NCBI GenBank assembly: GCA_021781335.1 | Contig: JAJXXA010000030.1 | Location: forward strand, 1 to 43,842 | Direction of reading: 5' to 3' | DNA length: 43,842 nt | DNA from: Actinomycetes bacterium | GTDB taxonomy: Bacteria > Actinomycetota > Acidimicrobiia > Acidimicrobiales > RAAP-2 | Shown: positions 15,508 through 24,045 of the stretch, piece by piece | How the letters are laid out: each line of letters starts with the position of its first letter | Numbering within the stretch: the stretch's first letter is position 1 | Notes under the pieces: generated by a model | Seen by the model: the letters and a program-made list of their open reading frames with translations, nothing else | Database searches by the model: none | Told to the model about the DNA's origin: nothing | Translations under genes and position numbers: made by a program

Positions 15508-17019
15508 GTGTCCAGCAATTCGATCAACAACGTGGTGCATGCCGAGGTGCCAGACCCGCGACGTTGGTTCGCGCTGTTCGTCATCGCCATTGCGCAATTA
15601 ATGGTTGTGCTTGACGCCTCGATTGTGAACATCGCGCTGCCGCACGCGGCGCTTCCAAAAGCTTTGGGCGGTCTGGCGATCTCTCAGAAGAATTACCAAT
15701 GGGCGGTCACGGCATACACCCTGACCTTTGGCGGGTTCTTGTTGCTCGGTGGGCGTGTCGGTGACTACCTCGGTCGCAAGAAGGCTTTCCTCATCGGACT
15801 CGTTGGCTTCGCGGGTGCATCACTGCTCGGCGGGTTCTCGCAAAATCAGCAGATGTTGTTCGGCGCACGTGCGCTGCAGGGCGTCTTTGGCGCGTTGCTC
15901 GCTCCCGCAGCGCTGTCGCTGATCTCGGTGACGTTCACCGATTCGAAGGAACGCGCCAAGGCGTTCGGAGTCTACGGAGCGTTGTCGGGGTTGGGTGCCG
16001 CCATTGGCTTGATCGCTGGCGGACTCCTTACGCAATACTTCTCGTGGCGGTGGTGCCTGCTCGTCAATACGCCCATGGCGATCATCGCGTTCTCGCTCGC
16101 CGTTCCGAACATCAAGGAATCAAAGGTGCAAGGGCACCCGCACTATGACGTCCCCGGGGCACTGAGCGCCACTGCGGGCATGGTGAGCATTGTCTATGGC
16201 GTCTCCAAGGCCGCGACGGACGGTTGGGGCTCGACCGGGGCGTGGCCCTTCATGGCGCTGGGGGGAGCGTTGCTCGCCGTATTCTTCCTCATCGAGGCGA
16301 GGGTCAAGTCTCCACTCCTCCCACTTCGCCTGATCACCGATCGGGTGAGGGCGGGCGCGTACCTCTCACAAGTCTTCGTTGGTCTCGGACTCTTTGGGAT
16401 GTTTCTCTTCATGACCTTCTACTTCCAAGACGTGCACGGGTACTCCGCGGTGAAGACCGGCATGCTCTTCATGCCGTTTTCAGTGGGCATTATCTTGTCG
16501 GCGGTCGTCTCAAGTCAACTGCTGCCTCGAGTCGGTCCGCGGCTCCTTGCGACACTCGGATGCACGATGGGCGCGGTTGGGTTGTTCCTCTTGTCGTTCA
16601 TGAGCCCAATGAGCAGCTATCTCGCACACGTTATGCCCGAGATGGTGCTCGCGAGTCTCGGTCTCGGTATGGCCTTTGTCTCGGTGTCGTCGACCGCGCT
16701 CTTTAACGTGCACGCCGAGGACACGGGTGCGGCGTCCGCTGTCCTTAACACTGCCCAACAGATCGGCGGGTCGTTCGGGACGGCGATCCAGAACACGATC
16801 GTGGTGTCTGGAGCGAGTTCATTCTTGCTCGCGGCCGCGCGCACAAGGTCAGCGTCCGCCAACGTGCGCCTGCACGTCGAGGCCAACGTGCACGGGTACG
16901 ACCTCGCGTTCCGTTTCGGTTCGTTGATGCTCCTGCTGGCGGCCCTACATTTCTTTCTCTTGGTCAATATCGACCGTCATCACCTCGGACAACACGACGA
17001 GGTGGCGTTCGCGCACTAG
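15508..17019 (+). CDS. MFS transporter, DHA2 (EmrB/QacA-like, 14-helix) family
   Basis: A drug:H+ antiporter-like permease of about 503 residues with roughly fourteen hydrophobic helices. Family motifs: LDASIVNIALPHAALPKAL (motif D1 of helix 1), LLLGGRVGDYLGRKKAF (motif A) and an antiporter-type glycine run GVYGALSGLGAAIGLIAGGLL. The substrate is unknown. The ORF track starts at GTG 15496; GTG 15508 is preceded by GGGGGG and is equally plausible. A TAACGT element lies at 15473-15478. The stop codon overlaps that of the convergent DUF5522 gene by four bases (CTAG). Confidence 0.88.
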   Translation: MSSNSINNVVHAEVPDPRRWFALFVIAIAQLMVVLDASIVNIALPHAALPKALGGLAISQKNYQWAVTAYTLTFGGFLLLGGRVGDYLGRKKAFLIGLVGFAGASLLGGFSQNQQMLFGARALQGVFGALLAPAALSLISVTFTDSKERAKAFGVYGALSGLGAAIGLIAGGLLTQYFSWRWCLLVNTPMAIIAFSLAVPNIKESKVQGHPHYDVPGALSATAGMVSIVYGVSKAATDGWGSTGAWPFMALGGALLAVFFLIEARVKSPLLPLRLITDRVRAGAYLSQVFVGLGLFGMFLFMTFYFQDVHGYSAVKTGMLFMPFSVGIILSAVVSSQLLPRVGPRLLATLGCTMGAVGLFLLSFMSPMSSYLAHVMPEMVLASLGLGMAFVSVSSTALFNVHAEDTGAASAVLNTAQQIGGSFGTAIQNTIVVSGASSFLLAAARTRSASANVRLHVEANVHGYDLAFRFGSLMLLLAALHFFLLVNIDRHHLGQHDEVAFAH

Positions 17020-17243
17020 GTGGGCGAGTCGTTGACGAAGGGGCAGTGCCGACATCCGCTGTCACAGCACGTGCCGCGAGCAAGGTGCACCGCCACCGTG
17101 AGCACCCACAGACCCGTGGTCGGATCGCGATACGTGCTCTCGCCTCGGGCGACGGCGCGTTCGTGGGCATCAATGATCGCTTGATAATTGGGCAGTGCCG
17201 GGTCGCAGCGCGAAGGGTGGGGACGAGGGCACGACGAGATCAC
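17016..17243 (-). CDS. DUF5522 small cysteine-rich protein
   Basis: A 75-residue protein containing the complete DUF5522 pattern: HPSRCDPALPNYQAIIDAH, ESTYRDPTTGLWVLT and the terminal RGTCCDSGCRHCPF. The cluster C-C-x-x-x-C-x-x-C suggests a metal site, but no function is established that I know of. The ORF track begins 46 codons earlier inside the quinone oxidoreductase gene; GTG 17243 is the only sensible start before the conserved region. It follows the oxidoreductase on the same strand by 19 bases, so co-transcription is likely. Its stop overlaps the DHA2 transporter stop. Confidence 0.8.
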   Translation of the reverse strand: MISSCPRPHPSRCDPALPNYQAIIDAHERAVARGESTYRDPTTGLWVLTVAVHLARGTCCDSGCRHCPFVNDSPT

Positions 17244-17262
17244 GGTCGTAAGGAGGAGTTGG

Positions 17263-18210
17263 TCATTGATCGTTGAGTACGACGACTTTTCCCAGTTTGC
17301 CGGGTGAGGAGAAGTACTCGTAGCCGTCATTGATGTCGTCGAGATCGAAGGTCTTGGCGAGCGGGACCTGCAGTTCGCCATCAGCCCAGCGAGGTACCAA
17401 CCACTCGTTGACCCGTTGGATGACTTCGGTCTTCTCTTCTCGTGAGCGCGCTCGCAGCGTCGATCCCGTAAGCGACGCGCGAAGCGACATGACCCTCAAG
17501 AGGTCGAGGCTCACGGTGTTCCCGCCCCCCACGCCAATGACGACGATGCGCGCGCGTGGCGCGAGCACTTCTTGGGCCCGTGAGAGATGCGCCGCTCCCA
17601 CAAGTTCGAGCACGACGTTCACGGGTGCCAGGGACGTGACTTCGTCGAGGGTCACCGTCTCGTCAGCCCCGAGGGAGCGGAGTTGCTCGTGGTGCTCTGA
17701 GGTGCGCGTCACGGCGATGACGTGCGAGCCAATGGCGTGCGCGATCTGTATGGCCGCGGTCCCAACGCCACCGTTGGCGCCAGAGATCAGCACGCGCTCG
17801 TCCGCCTGAAGACGCCCTTGGGTGACGAGGGCGTCGTGGGCGGTGGTGAAGGTCTCGGCGAATCCGCCGGCCTCGGGCCACGAGACGTTGTCGGGCACGT
17901 AGATGAGATGTTCACTCGGTACGACGCAATGCGTGGCGTGGCCACCGCCGCCCACGATGGCGCACACTCGTCGCCCGAGCAACGGCAGGTGGACTTCACT
18001 ACCGACGTCACTCACGACCCCGGCCATCTCGATACCCGGTATATCCGCGGGCCACCCCGCGGGCGCGGGGTAAAAGCCTTGTCGTTGAAGGAGGTCAGCC
18101 GCGTTGATACCTGCAGCACGCACCGCGACCACGACATCTTTCGGGCCAGGATTGGGCGTGGGGCGCTCGACGACGTCGAGCTCGGTGCCGATGATGATCG
18201 CTGCGCGCAT
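17263..18210 (-). CDS. NADPH:quinone oxidoreductase (zinc-independent MDR family)
   Basis: A 315-residue medium-chain dehydrogenase/reductase of the quinone oxidoreductase group, moving electrons from NADPH to quinones or enoyl-type substrates. The GroES-like N-terminal domain has GINAADLLQRQGFYP and PGIEMAGVVSDVGSEV; the Rossmann domain has LISGANGGVGTAAIQIAHAIG. Zinc-ligand cysteines of alcohol dehydrogenases are missing. ATG 18210 is preferred to the in-frame TTG 18216, because a TAGTCT -10 element is placed 7 bases before the ATG. It precedes the DUF5522 gene and is divergent from glutathione peroxidase across 52 bases. Confidence 0.9.
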   Translation of the reverse strand: MRAAIIIGTELDVVERPTPNPGPKDVVVAVRAAGINAADLLQRQGFYPAPAGWPADIPGIEMAGVVSDVGSEVHLPLLGRRVCAIVGGGGHATHCVVPSEHLIYVPDNVSWPEAGGFAETFTTAHDALVTQGRLQADERVLISGANGGVGTAAIQIAHAIGSHVIAVTRTSEHHEQLRSLGADETVTLDEVTSLAPVNVVLELVGAAHLSRAQEVLAPRARIVVIGVGGGNTVSLDLLRVMSLRASLTGSTLRARSREEKTEVIQRVNEWLVPRWADGELQVPLAKTFDLDDINDGYEYFSSPGKLGKVVVLNDQ

Positions 18211-18217
18211 GCCCAAC

Positions 18218-18223
18218 AGACTA
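18218..18223 (-). promoter_or_regulatory. Leaderless-type -10 element (TAGTCT) for the quinone oxidoreductase
   Basis: TAGTCT on the minus strand ends 7 bases before ATG 18210. It also decides between the two candidate starts of the gene. Confidence 0.45.
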
Positions 18224-18250
18224 CGTGTGGTAATCGCTCGCCGACACCGT

Positions 18251-18256
18251 TAGGGT
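18251..18256 (+). promoter_or_regulatory. Leaderless-type -10 element (TAGGGT) for glutathione peroxidase
   Basis: TAGGGT, then exactly 6 bases, then ATG 18263; identical in sequence and spacing to the element at 7782. Confidence 0.5.
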
Positions 18257-18262
18257 CGGGGC

Positions 18263-18745
18263 ATGACTATCTTCGATATCCCAGTAAAGACCCTCAGCGG
18301 TGAGGAGAGTTCCCTCGCCGCGTACGCCCAGAATCCGGTGCTGATCGTCAACGTCGCGTCCAAGTGCGGGCTGACGCCACAGTATGAAGGCCTCGAGAAA
18401 TTGCAGAAGAACTACGCCGCACGTGGCTTCACCGTGGTGGGTTTTCCGTGCAATCAGTTCATGGGTCAAGAACCCGGCACCGCCGAGGAGATTCAAACCT
18501 TCTGTTCGACAACCTACGGCGTCACGTTCCCCCTCTTTGAAAAGATCGATGTCAACGGCGAGAACCAACACCCTATTTATGCCGAGCTGACCAAGTCGGC
18601 CGACGCCGAAGGTCACACCGGTGAGATCCGCTGGAACTTCGAGAAGTTCTTGATCAGCCCGGACGGATCGATTCGTCGATTTGCTCCTCAGGTCGAGCCA
18701 GAGGACCCTATCCTCGTCGCCGCCATCGAGGCTGCGCTGAGCTGA
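18263..18745 (+). CDS. Glutathione peroxidase family thiol peroxidase
   Basis: A 160-residue peroxidase reducing hydrogen or lipid peroxides with a thiol donor. The catalytic set is present: Cys35 in NVASKCGLTPQYEGL, Gln in FPCNQFMGQEPGT, and Trp/Asn in RWNFEKFL. It uses Cys, not selenocysteine. In actinobacteria the reductant is more likely thioredoxin than glutathione (inference from the family). A TAGGGT element 6 bases before the ATG suggests leaderless expression. Its TGA directly abuts the stop of the convergent GNAT gene, forming the palindrome TGATCA. Confidence 0.93.
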   Translation: MTIFDIPVKTLSGEESSLAAYAQNPVLIVNVASKCGLTPQYEGLEKLQKNYAARGFTVVGFPCNQFMGQEPGTAEEIQTFCSTTYGVTFPLFEKIDVNGENQHPIYAELTKSADAEGHTGEIRWNFEKFLISPDGSIRRFAPQVEPEDPILVAAIEAALS

Positions 18746-19663
18746 TCAGAGGGCGCGCTGGAGTCGTTGGTACGTCGCAGTGAATCCGTAGGCAGACCAG
18801 AAGAGAGCGGCTTCACGGTTTGACAGTCGCCACTGGGTTTCACAGAACTCGAAGCCGTCGTCGCGCGCGAGTGAGAGGGCGTGATCAACGAGTTGTCTCG
18901 CGACACCTCGACGTCGAAAGTCGTGGTCGACGGCAACCTCGCTAAGAAAGACGGTGTTCGGGTACGAACCTCGCCGCGCTGGAGCGCGAAAGGTGACGCA
19001 CTGGGCGACGACGCGCCCTTCGATCTCGAGGACGAGGTGGTTGTTATCGGGGTCCAAAAGCGTATCGCGCAAGTCACGTCGAATCGCTCTTCGCTCGCTC
19101 GGCGTTCGACGCTCGGGGGCGTCGCCCTGCGCCCGGTCCAGTTGCTCGTCGAGGTCGTAGGCGACGGGGAGATCCCTTCGCTCTGCTCGACGCACGACGT
19201 ACTCGTTTCGACGCCCTCGAGCACGTTCGCGTGACAGTACGAGTGCCCCACGTGTGGAAAAAGCTGTATAGCCCATGTCTCTCCAGCGCGTGACGTGCTC
19301 GTGCGTCGCGGAGCACCATACGAAATGGTGTCGTGCACCTCGATCTCGCCAATGGGTTGAAGCGAATTCGACGAGCGTTGTAAGGTCGCCGTTGTCGTCA
19401 GCGGAACTGCCGTCGGGTCCCGTCCATGCGGCGAGTTCGCCGCCGCCTTGGAGAAGTGCCGCATACAAGTGCGCGGTGATTTCACCATCACGCTCGAAGA
19501 CCCAGGTTGGTTCGGGTGAACCGAGCAGGGCGTTGCGCAGGGCGTCCACGTCGAAGGTCGGATTGATCAATGGGTTGCTCGCCGCGTCACTCGCGATCTG
19601 ACGATGCGCGCGCTCGAGCACCGCGTCGACGTCGGGTGCGAGCATCAAGCGTGGTGGCGTCAC
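18746..19663 (-). CDS. Tandem GNAT-domain acetyltransferase
   Basis: A 305-residue protein with two GNAT-like halves. The C-terminal half has the acetyl-CoA binding segment VDHDFRRRGVARQLVDHAL and the closing LSNREAALFWSAYGF. The N-terminal half ends with the same type of strand (ATHEHVTRWRDMGYTAF) but lacks a clear Q/R-x-x-G-x-G/A loop, so it may be structural. Tandem organisation and length recall mycothiol synthase MshD, but specificity cannot be assigned. GTG 19663 lies 6 bases after a TACCCT element. The stop abuts that of glutathione peroxidase with no gap. Confidence 0.8.
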   Translation of the reverse strand: MTPPRLMLAPDVDAVLERAHRQIASDAASNPLINPTFDVDALRNALLGSPEPTWVFERDGEITAHLYAALLQGGGELAAWTGPDGSSADDNGDLTTLVEFASTHWRDRGARHHFVWCSATHEHVTRWRDMGYTAFSTRGALVLSRERARGRRNEYVVRRAERRDLPVAYDLDEQLDRAQGDAPERRTPSERRAIRRDLRDTLLDPDNNHLVLEIEGRVVAQCVTFRAPARRGSYPNTVFLSEVAVDHDFRRRGVARQLVDHALSLARDDGFEFCETQWRLSNREAALFWSAYGFTATYQRLQRAL

Positions 19664-19669
19664 GCGTCA

Positions 19670-19675
19670 AGGGTA
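19670..19675 (-). promoter_or_regulatory. Leaderless-type -10 element (TACCCT) for the tandem GNAT gene
   Basis: TACCCT on the minus strand, 6 bases before GTG 19663. Confidence 0.45.
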
Positions 19676-19688
19676 GTGGGCGGTGTGT

Positions 19689-19694
19689 CAGAGT
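19689..19694 (+). promoter_or_regulatory. Possible leaderless -10 variant (CAGAGT) for the HxpB-like gene
   Basis: CAGAGT ends 6 bases before GTG 19701. It departs from TANNNT at the first base, so it is weaker than the other sites. Confidence 0.25.
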
Positions 19695-19700
19695 TGTCAG

Positions 19701-20363
19701 GTGACACTCGAAGCGACATTGTTTGACATGGACGGCCTCTTGATCGATTCAGAGATCCTCTGGCACAAAGCGGAAGTGGAGATCTTTGGCGCACTTGGTG
19801 TTCCACTCACGCAGGAACAGGATCGAACGACCAAGGGAATGTTTGTCGCCGAAGTGGTCGACTACTGGTATAGCCGCTACCCCTGGTCGACGCCGAGCCG
19901 CGAGGAAGTCGTTCGAGAGCTCCTGCACCGCGTCGGCAGTCTCGTCGAGAGTGAAGGACGGTTGCTACCCGGTGCACTTCACGCCTTGGACTTGGCGAGC
20001 GCGCGCGGCCCCATCGCCTTGGCGAGTTCCACCCCCGCGTCGTTGATCAAACGCTGCCTCGATCACTTCGCCTTGGCGTCACGTTTCGCGACCGTGCACT
20101 CAGCAGAATTCGAGCCGTACGGTAAACCACATCCCGGCGTCTTTCTGAGCGCGGCCGCCTCGCTCGGTGTCGATCCGCGACGTTGTCTCGTCTTTGAGGA
20201 TTCGGCGGCCGGCGTGCTCGCTGCGAAGGCCGGGCGCATGACCGTTGTTGCGGTACCGGTACCAGAGGACCTCGCCCAGCCCGCCTTTGTACTGGCTGAC
20301 CTGCTCTTGACATCACTCGAAGACTTAGACGTGCGGTGGCTCGACGCGCAGTTCGAAGCGTGA
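19701..20363 (+). CDS. hxpB: HAD-family sugar/hexitol phosphatase (HxpB/YniC-like)
   Basis: A 220-residue haloacid dehalogenase-type phosphatase. Motif I is LFDMDGLLIDSE (nucleophile Asp), motif II is ALASSTP, and the C-terminal acidic motif is CLVFEDSAAGVLAAKAGRM. Several stretches outside the motifs match E. coli HxpB closely from memory (D-x-W-Y-x-R-x-P-W, PSREEVV, VPVPEDLAQPAFVLAD), which hydrolyses 2-deoxyglucose-6-phosphate and hexitol phosphates. The ORF track starts at GTG 19683; GTG 19701 begins nearer the family start. The stop abuts the convergent GNAT gene (TGATCA). Confidence 0.85.
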   Translation: MTLEATLFDMDGLLIDSEILWHKAEVEIFGALGVPLTQEQDRTTKGMFVAEVVDYWYSRYPWSTPSREEVVRELLHRVGSLVESEGRLLPGALHALDLASARGPIALASSTPASLIKRCLDHFALASRFATVHSAEFEPYGKPHPGVFLSAAASLGVDPRRCLVFEDSAAGVLAAKAGRMTVVAVPVPEDLAQPAFVLADLLLTSLEDLDVRWLDAQFEA

Positions 20364-20837
20364 TCAGAGGTGCTTCGTAAATCGAGTTGCTGAATGGTGG
20401 GTGAACGCTCCGTCGGGAAAGTCCTCGATGCGTTGCCACCCGTGCTTCGGATAGAAACGAAGCGCTTCAGGTTGCTCGTCGCCGGTCTCGAGGAAGAGCA
20501 CGCGAAATCCAAGTTCCCGAGCCCTCGCTTCGAGCGCGTTCATCAAGAGGTTGGCGACGCCGCCGCGACGAAGGTCGGGTCGCACCCAGAGGCGTTTGAC
20601 CTCGCCCGCTTCAAGCTCAGGCCGACCGATCGCACGAAGCCCCACACCACCGGCGAGGTGCCCATTCGAGCGCGCGACGAGGTAGCAACCGAGTGGGGGG
20701 CTGAGCTCATCAAGGTGTGTTGCCATGTCGTCCTCGACCGATCCGTAGCGCCGGTTGAGTTCGTCAGTAGCGGCGAGTACAACGCTGAGCGCTCCGGGTG
20801 AAGCGATTGATTCTTCGTGAATATCAATATCTGGCAC
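20364..20837 (-). CDS. GNAT-family N-acetyltransferase
   Basis: A single-domain acetyltransferase of 157 residues. The acetyl-CoA loop is VKRLWVRPDLRRGGVANLLMNALEARARELG, followed by LFLETGDEQPEALRFYPKHGW, the usual last strands. GLRAIGRPELEAGE upstream of the loop is typical of the small-molecule acetyltransferase group, but the substrate is unknown. GTG 20837 is placed 6 bases after a TACGCT element, suggesting a leaderless mRNA. It is divergent from ileS and its stop abuts the HxpB-like stop. Confidence 0.87.
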   Translation of the reverse strand: MPDIDIHEESIASPGALSVVLAATDELNRRYGSVEDDMATHLDELSPPLGCYLVARSNGHLAGGVGLRAIGRPELEAGEVKRLWVRPDLRRGGVANLLMNALEARARELGFRVLFLETGDEQPEALRFYPKHGWQRIEDFPDGAFTHHSATRFTKHL

Positions 20838-20843
20838 CTCAGC

Positions 20844-20849
20844 AGCGTA
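20844..20849 (-). promoter_or_regulatory. Leaderless-type -10 element (TACGCT) for the GNAT gene
   Basis: TACGCT on the minus strand, exactly 6 bases before GTG 20837. Confidence 0.45.
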
Positions 20850-20880
20850 GGGGCCAGGCCTGAGGCAACCACATGTTCAG

Positions 20881-20886
20881 TACGAT
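20881..20886 (+). promoter_or_regulatory. Putative -10 element of ileS
   Basis: TACGAT followed by a short leader of about 17 bases that carries a strong ribosome site AAGGAG (20901-20906) before GTG 20911. There is no room for a T-box in this 73-base gap. Confidence 0.4.
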
Positions 20887-20910
20887 GGACTCACTCATTG
20901 AAGGAGAACC

Positions 20911-23900
20911 GTGTTTCGCCCCGTAAGTGCCGAACTTGATTTTGTGACCATCGAGGAAGCTGAACTCACCCGGTGGAAGACGAACGACGTCTTTGCTCGT
21001 TCGATGAAGGAACGTGAGGGCGCGACGCCGTGGGTCTTCTACGAAGGGCCTCCTACCGCGAACGGCATGCCGGGGCTTCATCACGTGTGGGCTCGCGTCT
21101 ACAAGGATCTCTTCTGTCGCTACCAGACCATGCAAGGACATTTTGTGGCGCGCCGTGCCGGATGGGATACGCACGGACTCCCCGTTGAAGTGCAGGTCGA
21201 GAAGCAGCTCGGCATCTCTGGAAAGAAAGCGATCGAAGAACAGATCGGCATCGAGGAGTTCACGAGGCTCTGTCGCGAGTCGGTCATGACCTACGTCGGG
21301 GAATTCGAGAAGCTCACCGAGCGGATCGGCTATTGGACGGACATCGAGCACGCTTATTACACGTATCACCCTTCGTACGTCGAGTCGGTGTGGTGGCAAC
21401 TGCAACAGTTGTTCGAACGAGGCCTGTTGTACGAAGACCTCAAGGTCGTGCCCTACTGTCCGCGTTGCGGTACGGCGCTGTCGAGTCACGAACTCGGCCA
21501 GCCCGGCGTCTACACCGATGAAGTTGATGAGAGCTGTTACATACAACTGCGCATCACTGACGCGCACGAACACGGCGGATTGCACGGCGCCACGCATTTG
21601 ACGGTGTGGACAACGACGCCCTGGACACTCTTGTCCAACGTCGCCATTGCGGTCAATCCGGACGTTACCTACGCAGTGGTCGATGGTCGAGTGGTGGCGG
21701 CGTCGTTGGTCGAGGACGTCTTTGGTGAGGATGCGGTGGTGAGCGCGACGTTGCTCGGGCGCGACCTGGTCGGAGTGCACTACGAGCGACCGTTCGATGA
21801 CGTGGCGTTCCCCGACGGCGTCGATGCCTGTTTTGTCGTCGCGGCGCAGTACGTGACGACCGATGACGGCACTGGTCTGGTGCATCAGTCACCGGCCTTC
21901 GGCGAGATTGACCGCCAAGTCGCCCGTGAGAATTCTCTGCCGACACTGAATCCGGTCGGCGCCGACGGCTGTTTCACCGACGCCGTCAAATGGTTGGAAG
22001 GGCAAGGCGTTCGTAACGCAAACGCCGCTATCAATGATGAACTTGAGCGCCGTGGAATCTTGCTTCGACGCCACGACTACCAACACTCGCTCCCGCACTG
22101 CTGGCGCTGCGGCACAGTGCTCATCTATTGGGGAAAGCCCAGTTGGTACATTGCGACGAGCCAGTTCAAGCAGAAGATGCTCGACGAGAATGCCACTATC
22201 GACTGGCACCCAGGCCACATCCGCGACGGACGATTCGGTGAGTGGCTATCGAACAACGTGGACTGGGCGCTGTCGCGTGACCGGTTCTGGGGCACGCCGC
22301 TACCCATTTGGCGCTGTGACGACGGTCATCTCACGTGCATTGGTTCGCGCGCTGAGCTGTCCGGTCTCACTGGCCGTGATCTGAGCGACCTCGACCCTCA
22401 CCGTCCGGCGATTGATGACGTGACGTTCGCCTGTGGGACCTGTGGCGGCGAGGCGCGCCGCGTGGAGCCGGTTATCGACGCATGGTTCGACTCTGGCGCG
22501 ATGCCCGCTGCTCAAGTGGGCTACCCCCACGTCGAGGGCAGCGAGCGAGCCATGCAGTTCCCGGCGCAACTGGTGGCCGAGGCGATTGACCAGACGAGGG
22601 GGTGGTTCTATTCGCTCTTGGCAGTAAATACCCTGGTCTTCGGTGAGAAGCCCTACGAGCATGTTCTGTGTCTCGGCCACATTGTGGATGAGAACGGCAA
22701 GAAGATGAGCAAGTCCGTCGGCAATGTGATCGACCCGTGGGAAGTCCTCAATACGCGCGGCGCTGACCCGCTTCGTTGGTGGATGTTCTCGCAAGGTTCT
22801 CCGTGGACGTCGACGCGGGCCAGCTTGAACGCGATCGATACCTCACTGCGAGAGACGCTCGCCACGTTGTGGAACACGTTCAGCTTCTTTACGACCTACG
22901 CATCGCTCAACAACTTCGACCCCGATGATCCCGAGATCCCTGAAGTCCACGAGCGCAGCGCGATCGACCAGTGGATCTTGTCACGCCTTGAAGGCGTGAC
23001 GGTCGAGGTCACGACCGCGCTCGACGGCTACGAACCGCTTGGCGGCACGGACGCCTTGTCGTCGTTGATCGATGACCTCTCCAATTGGTACGTGCGTCGT
23101 AGTCGTCGTCGATTCTGGCGCACCGATCCCACCGCGCCACGTTCAGATTCGCTAGCCGCCCAGGCCACGTTGCTCGACGTGCTCCAGCGCGTGACGCTGC
23201 TGCTTGCGCCATTCTGTCCCTTCATCTCGGAGCGGTTGTACCGAGAACTCTTTGACGTCGATGAGCAAGCTTCGGTGCACCTCGTTGATTGGCCGGTCGC
23301 GCGCTTGGAGCGTCGCAATGTTTCCCTTGAGGCTTCGATGGACGTGGCGCGCGGGCTCACCTCACTGGGGCGCGCCGCGCGCGCGGAGGCCGGCATCAAA
23401 GTACGTCAGCCTCTCGCACGCGCGCTGGTGTTTCTTCCACCGGGCGCACCGATGCCACCCGCGGGAGTCGTGGAGGATGAACTGAACGTCGACGTCTTGG
23501 AGTATGGGTCAGAGCTCGCAGATGTCTTGACCTTTGAGCTCGTGCCGAATTTTCGAATGGTGGGCCCGCGCCTGGGCGAGGCGGTGAAGGAACTCAAGCC
23601 TGCGCTTTCAAAGCTTGATTCGGTGGCGAGCGCCGCCACACTCGAGGCGGGTGGGGCGATCAAGGTCACGCTGTCGACGGGAACTTTCGAGCTCTCGGGC
23701 GAAGACCTGGAACTTCGAGTGAAGAGCCAGGGAGGGTTTGCGGTCTCGAGGGATGGGGGGGAAGTCATTGCGCTGGACCTCACACTCAACGATGATCTCC
23801 TTCGACGCGGGTACCTGCGTGATGTGGTGCGCCAAGTGCAAGACCTGAGAAAGAACTCCGGGTTCGACGTGTCGGACCGGATCATCTTGCACGTCACCGG

Positions 23901-24045
23901 CATTGAGGACTTGAGTGACGGGTTCGCGACCTTGGCCAGCGAAGTGCTCGCGAGCGAGGTCATCGTCGGTCGGGGTCTCGGCGACGGTACCGCTCTCGAG
24001 CTCGACGACGGGCGCGACGCCAGGGCGTGGGTGGCGCGGGTCTAG
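20911..24045 (+). CDS. ileS: Isoleucyl-tRNA synthetase (type 2, GXHH signature)
   Basis: A 1044-residue class I aminoacyl-tRNA synthetase charging tRNA-Ile. The nucleotide signature is PPTANGMPGLHHVWAR (residues about 47-62): the usual H-x-G-H appears as G-L-H-H. KKMSKS lies near residue 598. The editing (CP1) domain carries the TTPWTLLSN block. Cys pairs are seen in CPRCGTALSSHE, CWRCGTVLIYW and CGTCGG. The length and motif form fit the eukaryote-like type 2 IleRS common in actinobacteria and associated with mupirocin resistance. GTG 20911 follows AAGGAGAACC. Its stop overlaps that of the convergent marR-type gene (CTAG). Confidence 0.97.
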   Translation: MFRPVSAELDFVTIEEAELTRWKTNDVFARSMKEREGATPWVFYEGPPTANGMPGLHHVWARVYKDLFCRYQTMQGHFVARRAGWDTHGLPVEVQVEKQLGISGKKAIEEQIGIEEFTRLCRESVMTYVGEFEKLTERIGYWTDIEHAYYTYHPSYVESVWWQLQQLFERGLLYEDLKVVPYCPRCGTALSSHELGQPGVYTDEVDESCYIQLRITDAHEHGGLHGATHLTVWTTTPWTLLSNVAIAVNPDVTYAVVDGRVVAASLVEDVFGEDAVVSATLLGRDLVGVHYERPFDDVAFPDGVDACFVVAAQYVTTDDGTGLVHQSPAFGEIDRQVARENSLPTLNPVGADGCFTDAVKWLEGQGVRNANAAINDELERRGILLRRHDYQHSLPHCWRCGTVLIYWGKPSWYIATSQFKQKMLDENATIDWHPGHIRDGRFGEWLSNNVDWALSRDRFWGTPLPIWRCDDGHLTCIGSRAELSGLTGRDLSDLDPHRPAIDDVTFACGTCGGEARRVEPVIDAWFDSGAMPAAQVGYPHVEGSERAMQFPAQLVAEAIDQTRGWFYSLLAVNTLVFGEKPYEHVLCLGHIVDENGKKMSKSVGNVIDPWEVLNTRGADPLRWWMFSQGSPWTSTRASLNAIDTSLRETLATLWNTFSFFTTYASLNNFDPDDPEIPEVHERSAIDQWILSRLEGVTVEVTTALDGYEPLGGTDALSSLIDDLSNWYVRRSRRRFWRTDPTAPRSDSLAAQATLLDVLQRVTLLLAPFCPFISERLYRELFDVDEQASVHLVDWPVARLERRNVSLEASMDVARGLTSLGRAARAEAGIKVRQPLARALVFLPPGAPMPPAGVVEDELNVDVLEYGSELADVLTFELVPNFRMVGPRLGEAVKELKPALSKLDSVASAATLEAGGAIKVTLSTGTFELSGEDLELRVKSQGGFAVSRDGGEVIALDLTLNDDLLRRGYLRDVVRQVQDLRKNSGFDVSDRIILHVTGIEDLSDGFATLASEVLASEVIVGRGLGDGTALELDDGRDARAWVARV

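Noticed and set aside
20838-20910. T-box riboswitch upstream of ileS
   Set aside because: Actinobacterial ileS genes often have one, but the gap is only 73 bases and is shared with the divergent GNAT start. No T-box sequence is seen.
20839-21885. 348-aa minus-strand ORF
   Set aside because: Shadow of the ileS 5' third, which encodes well-conserved synthetase motifs on the other strand. Arg/His/Asp-rich, no domain.
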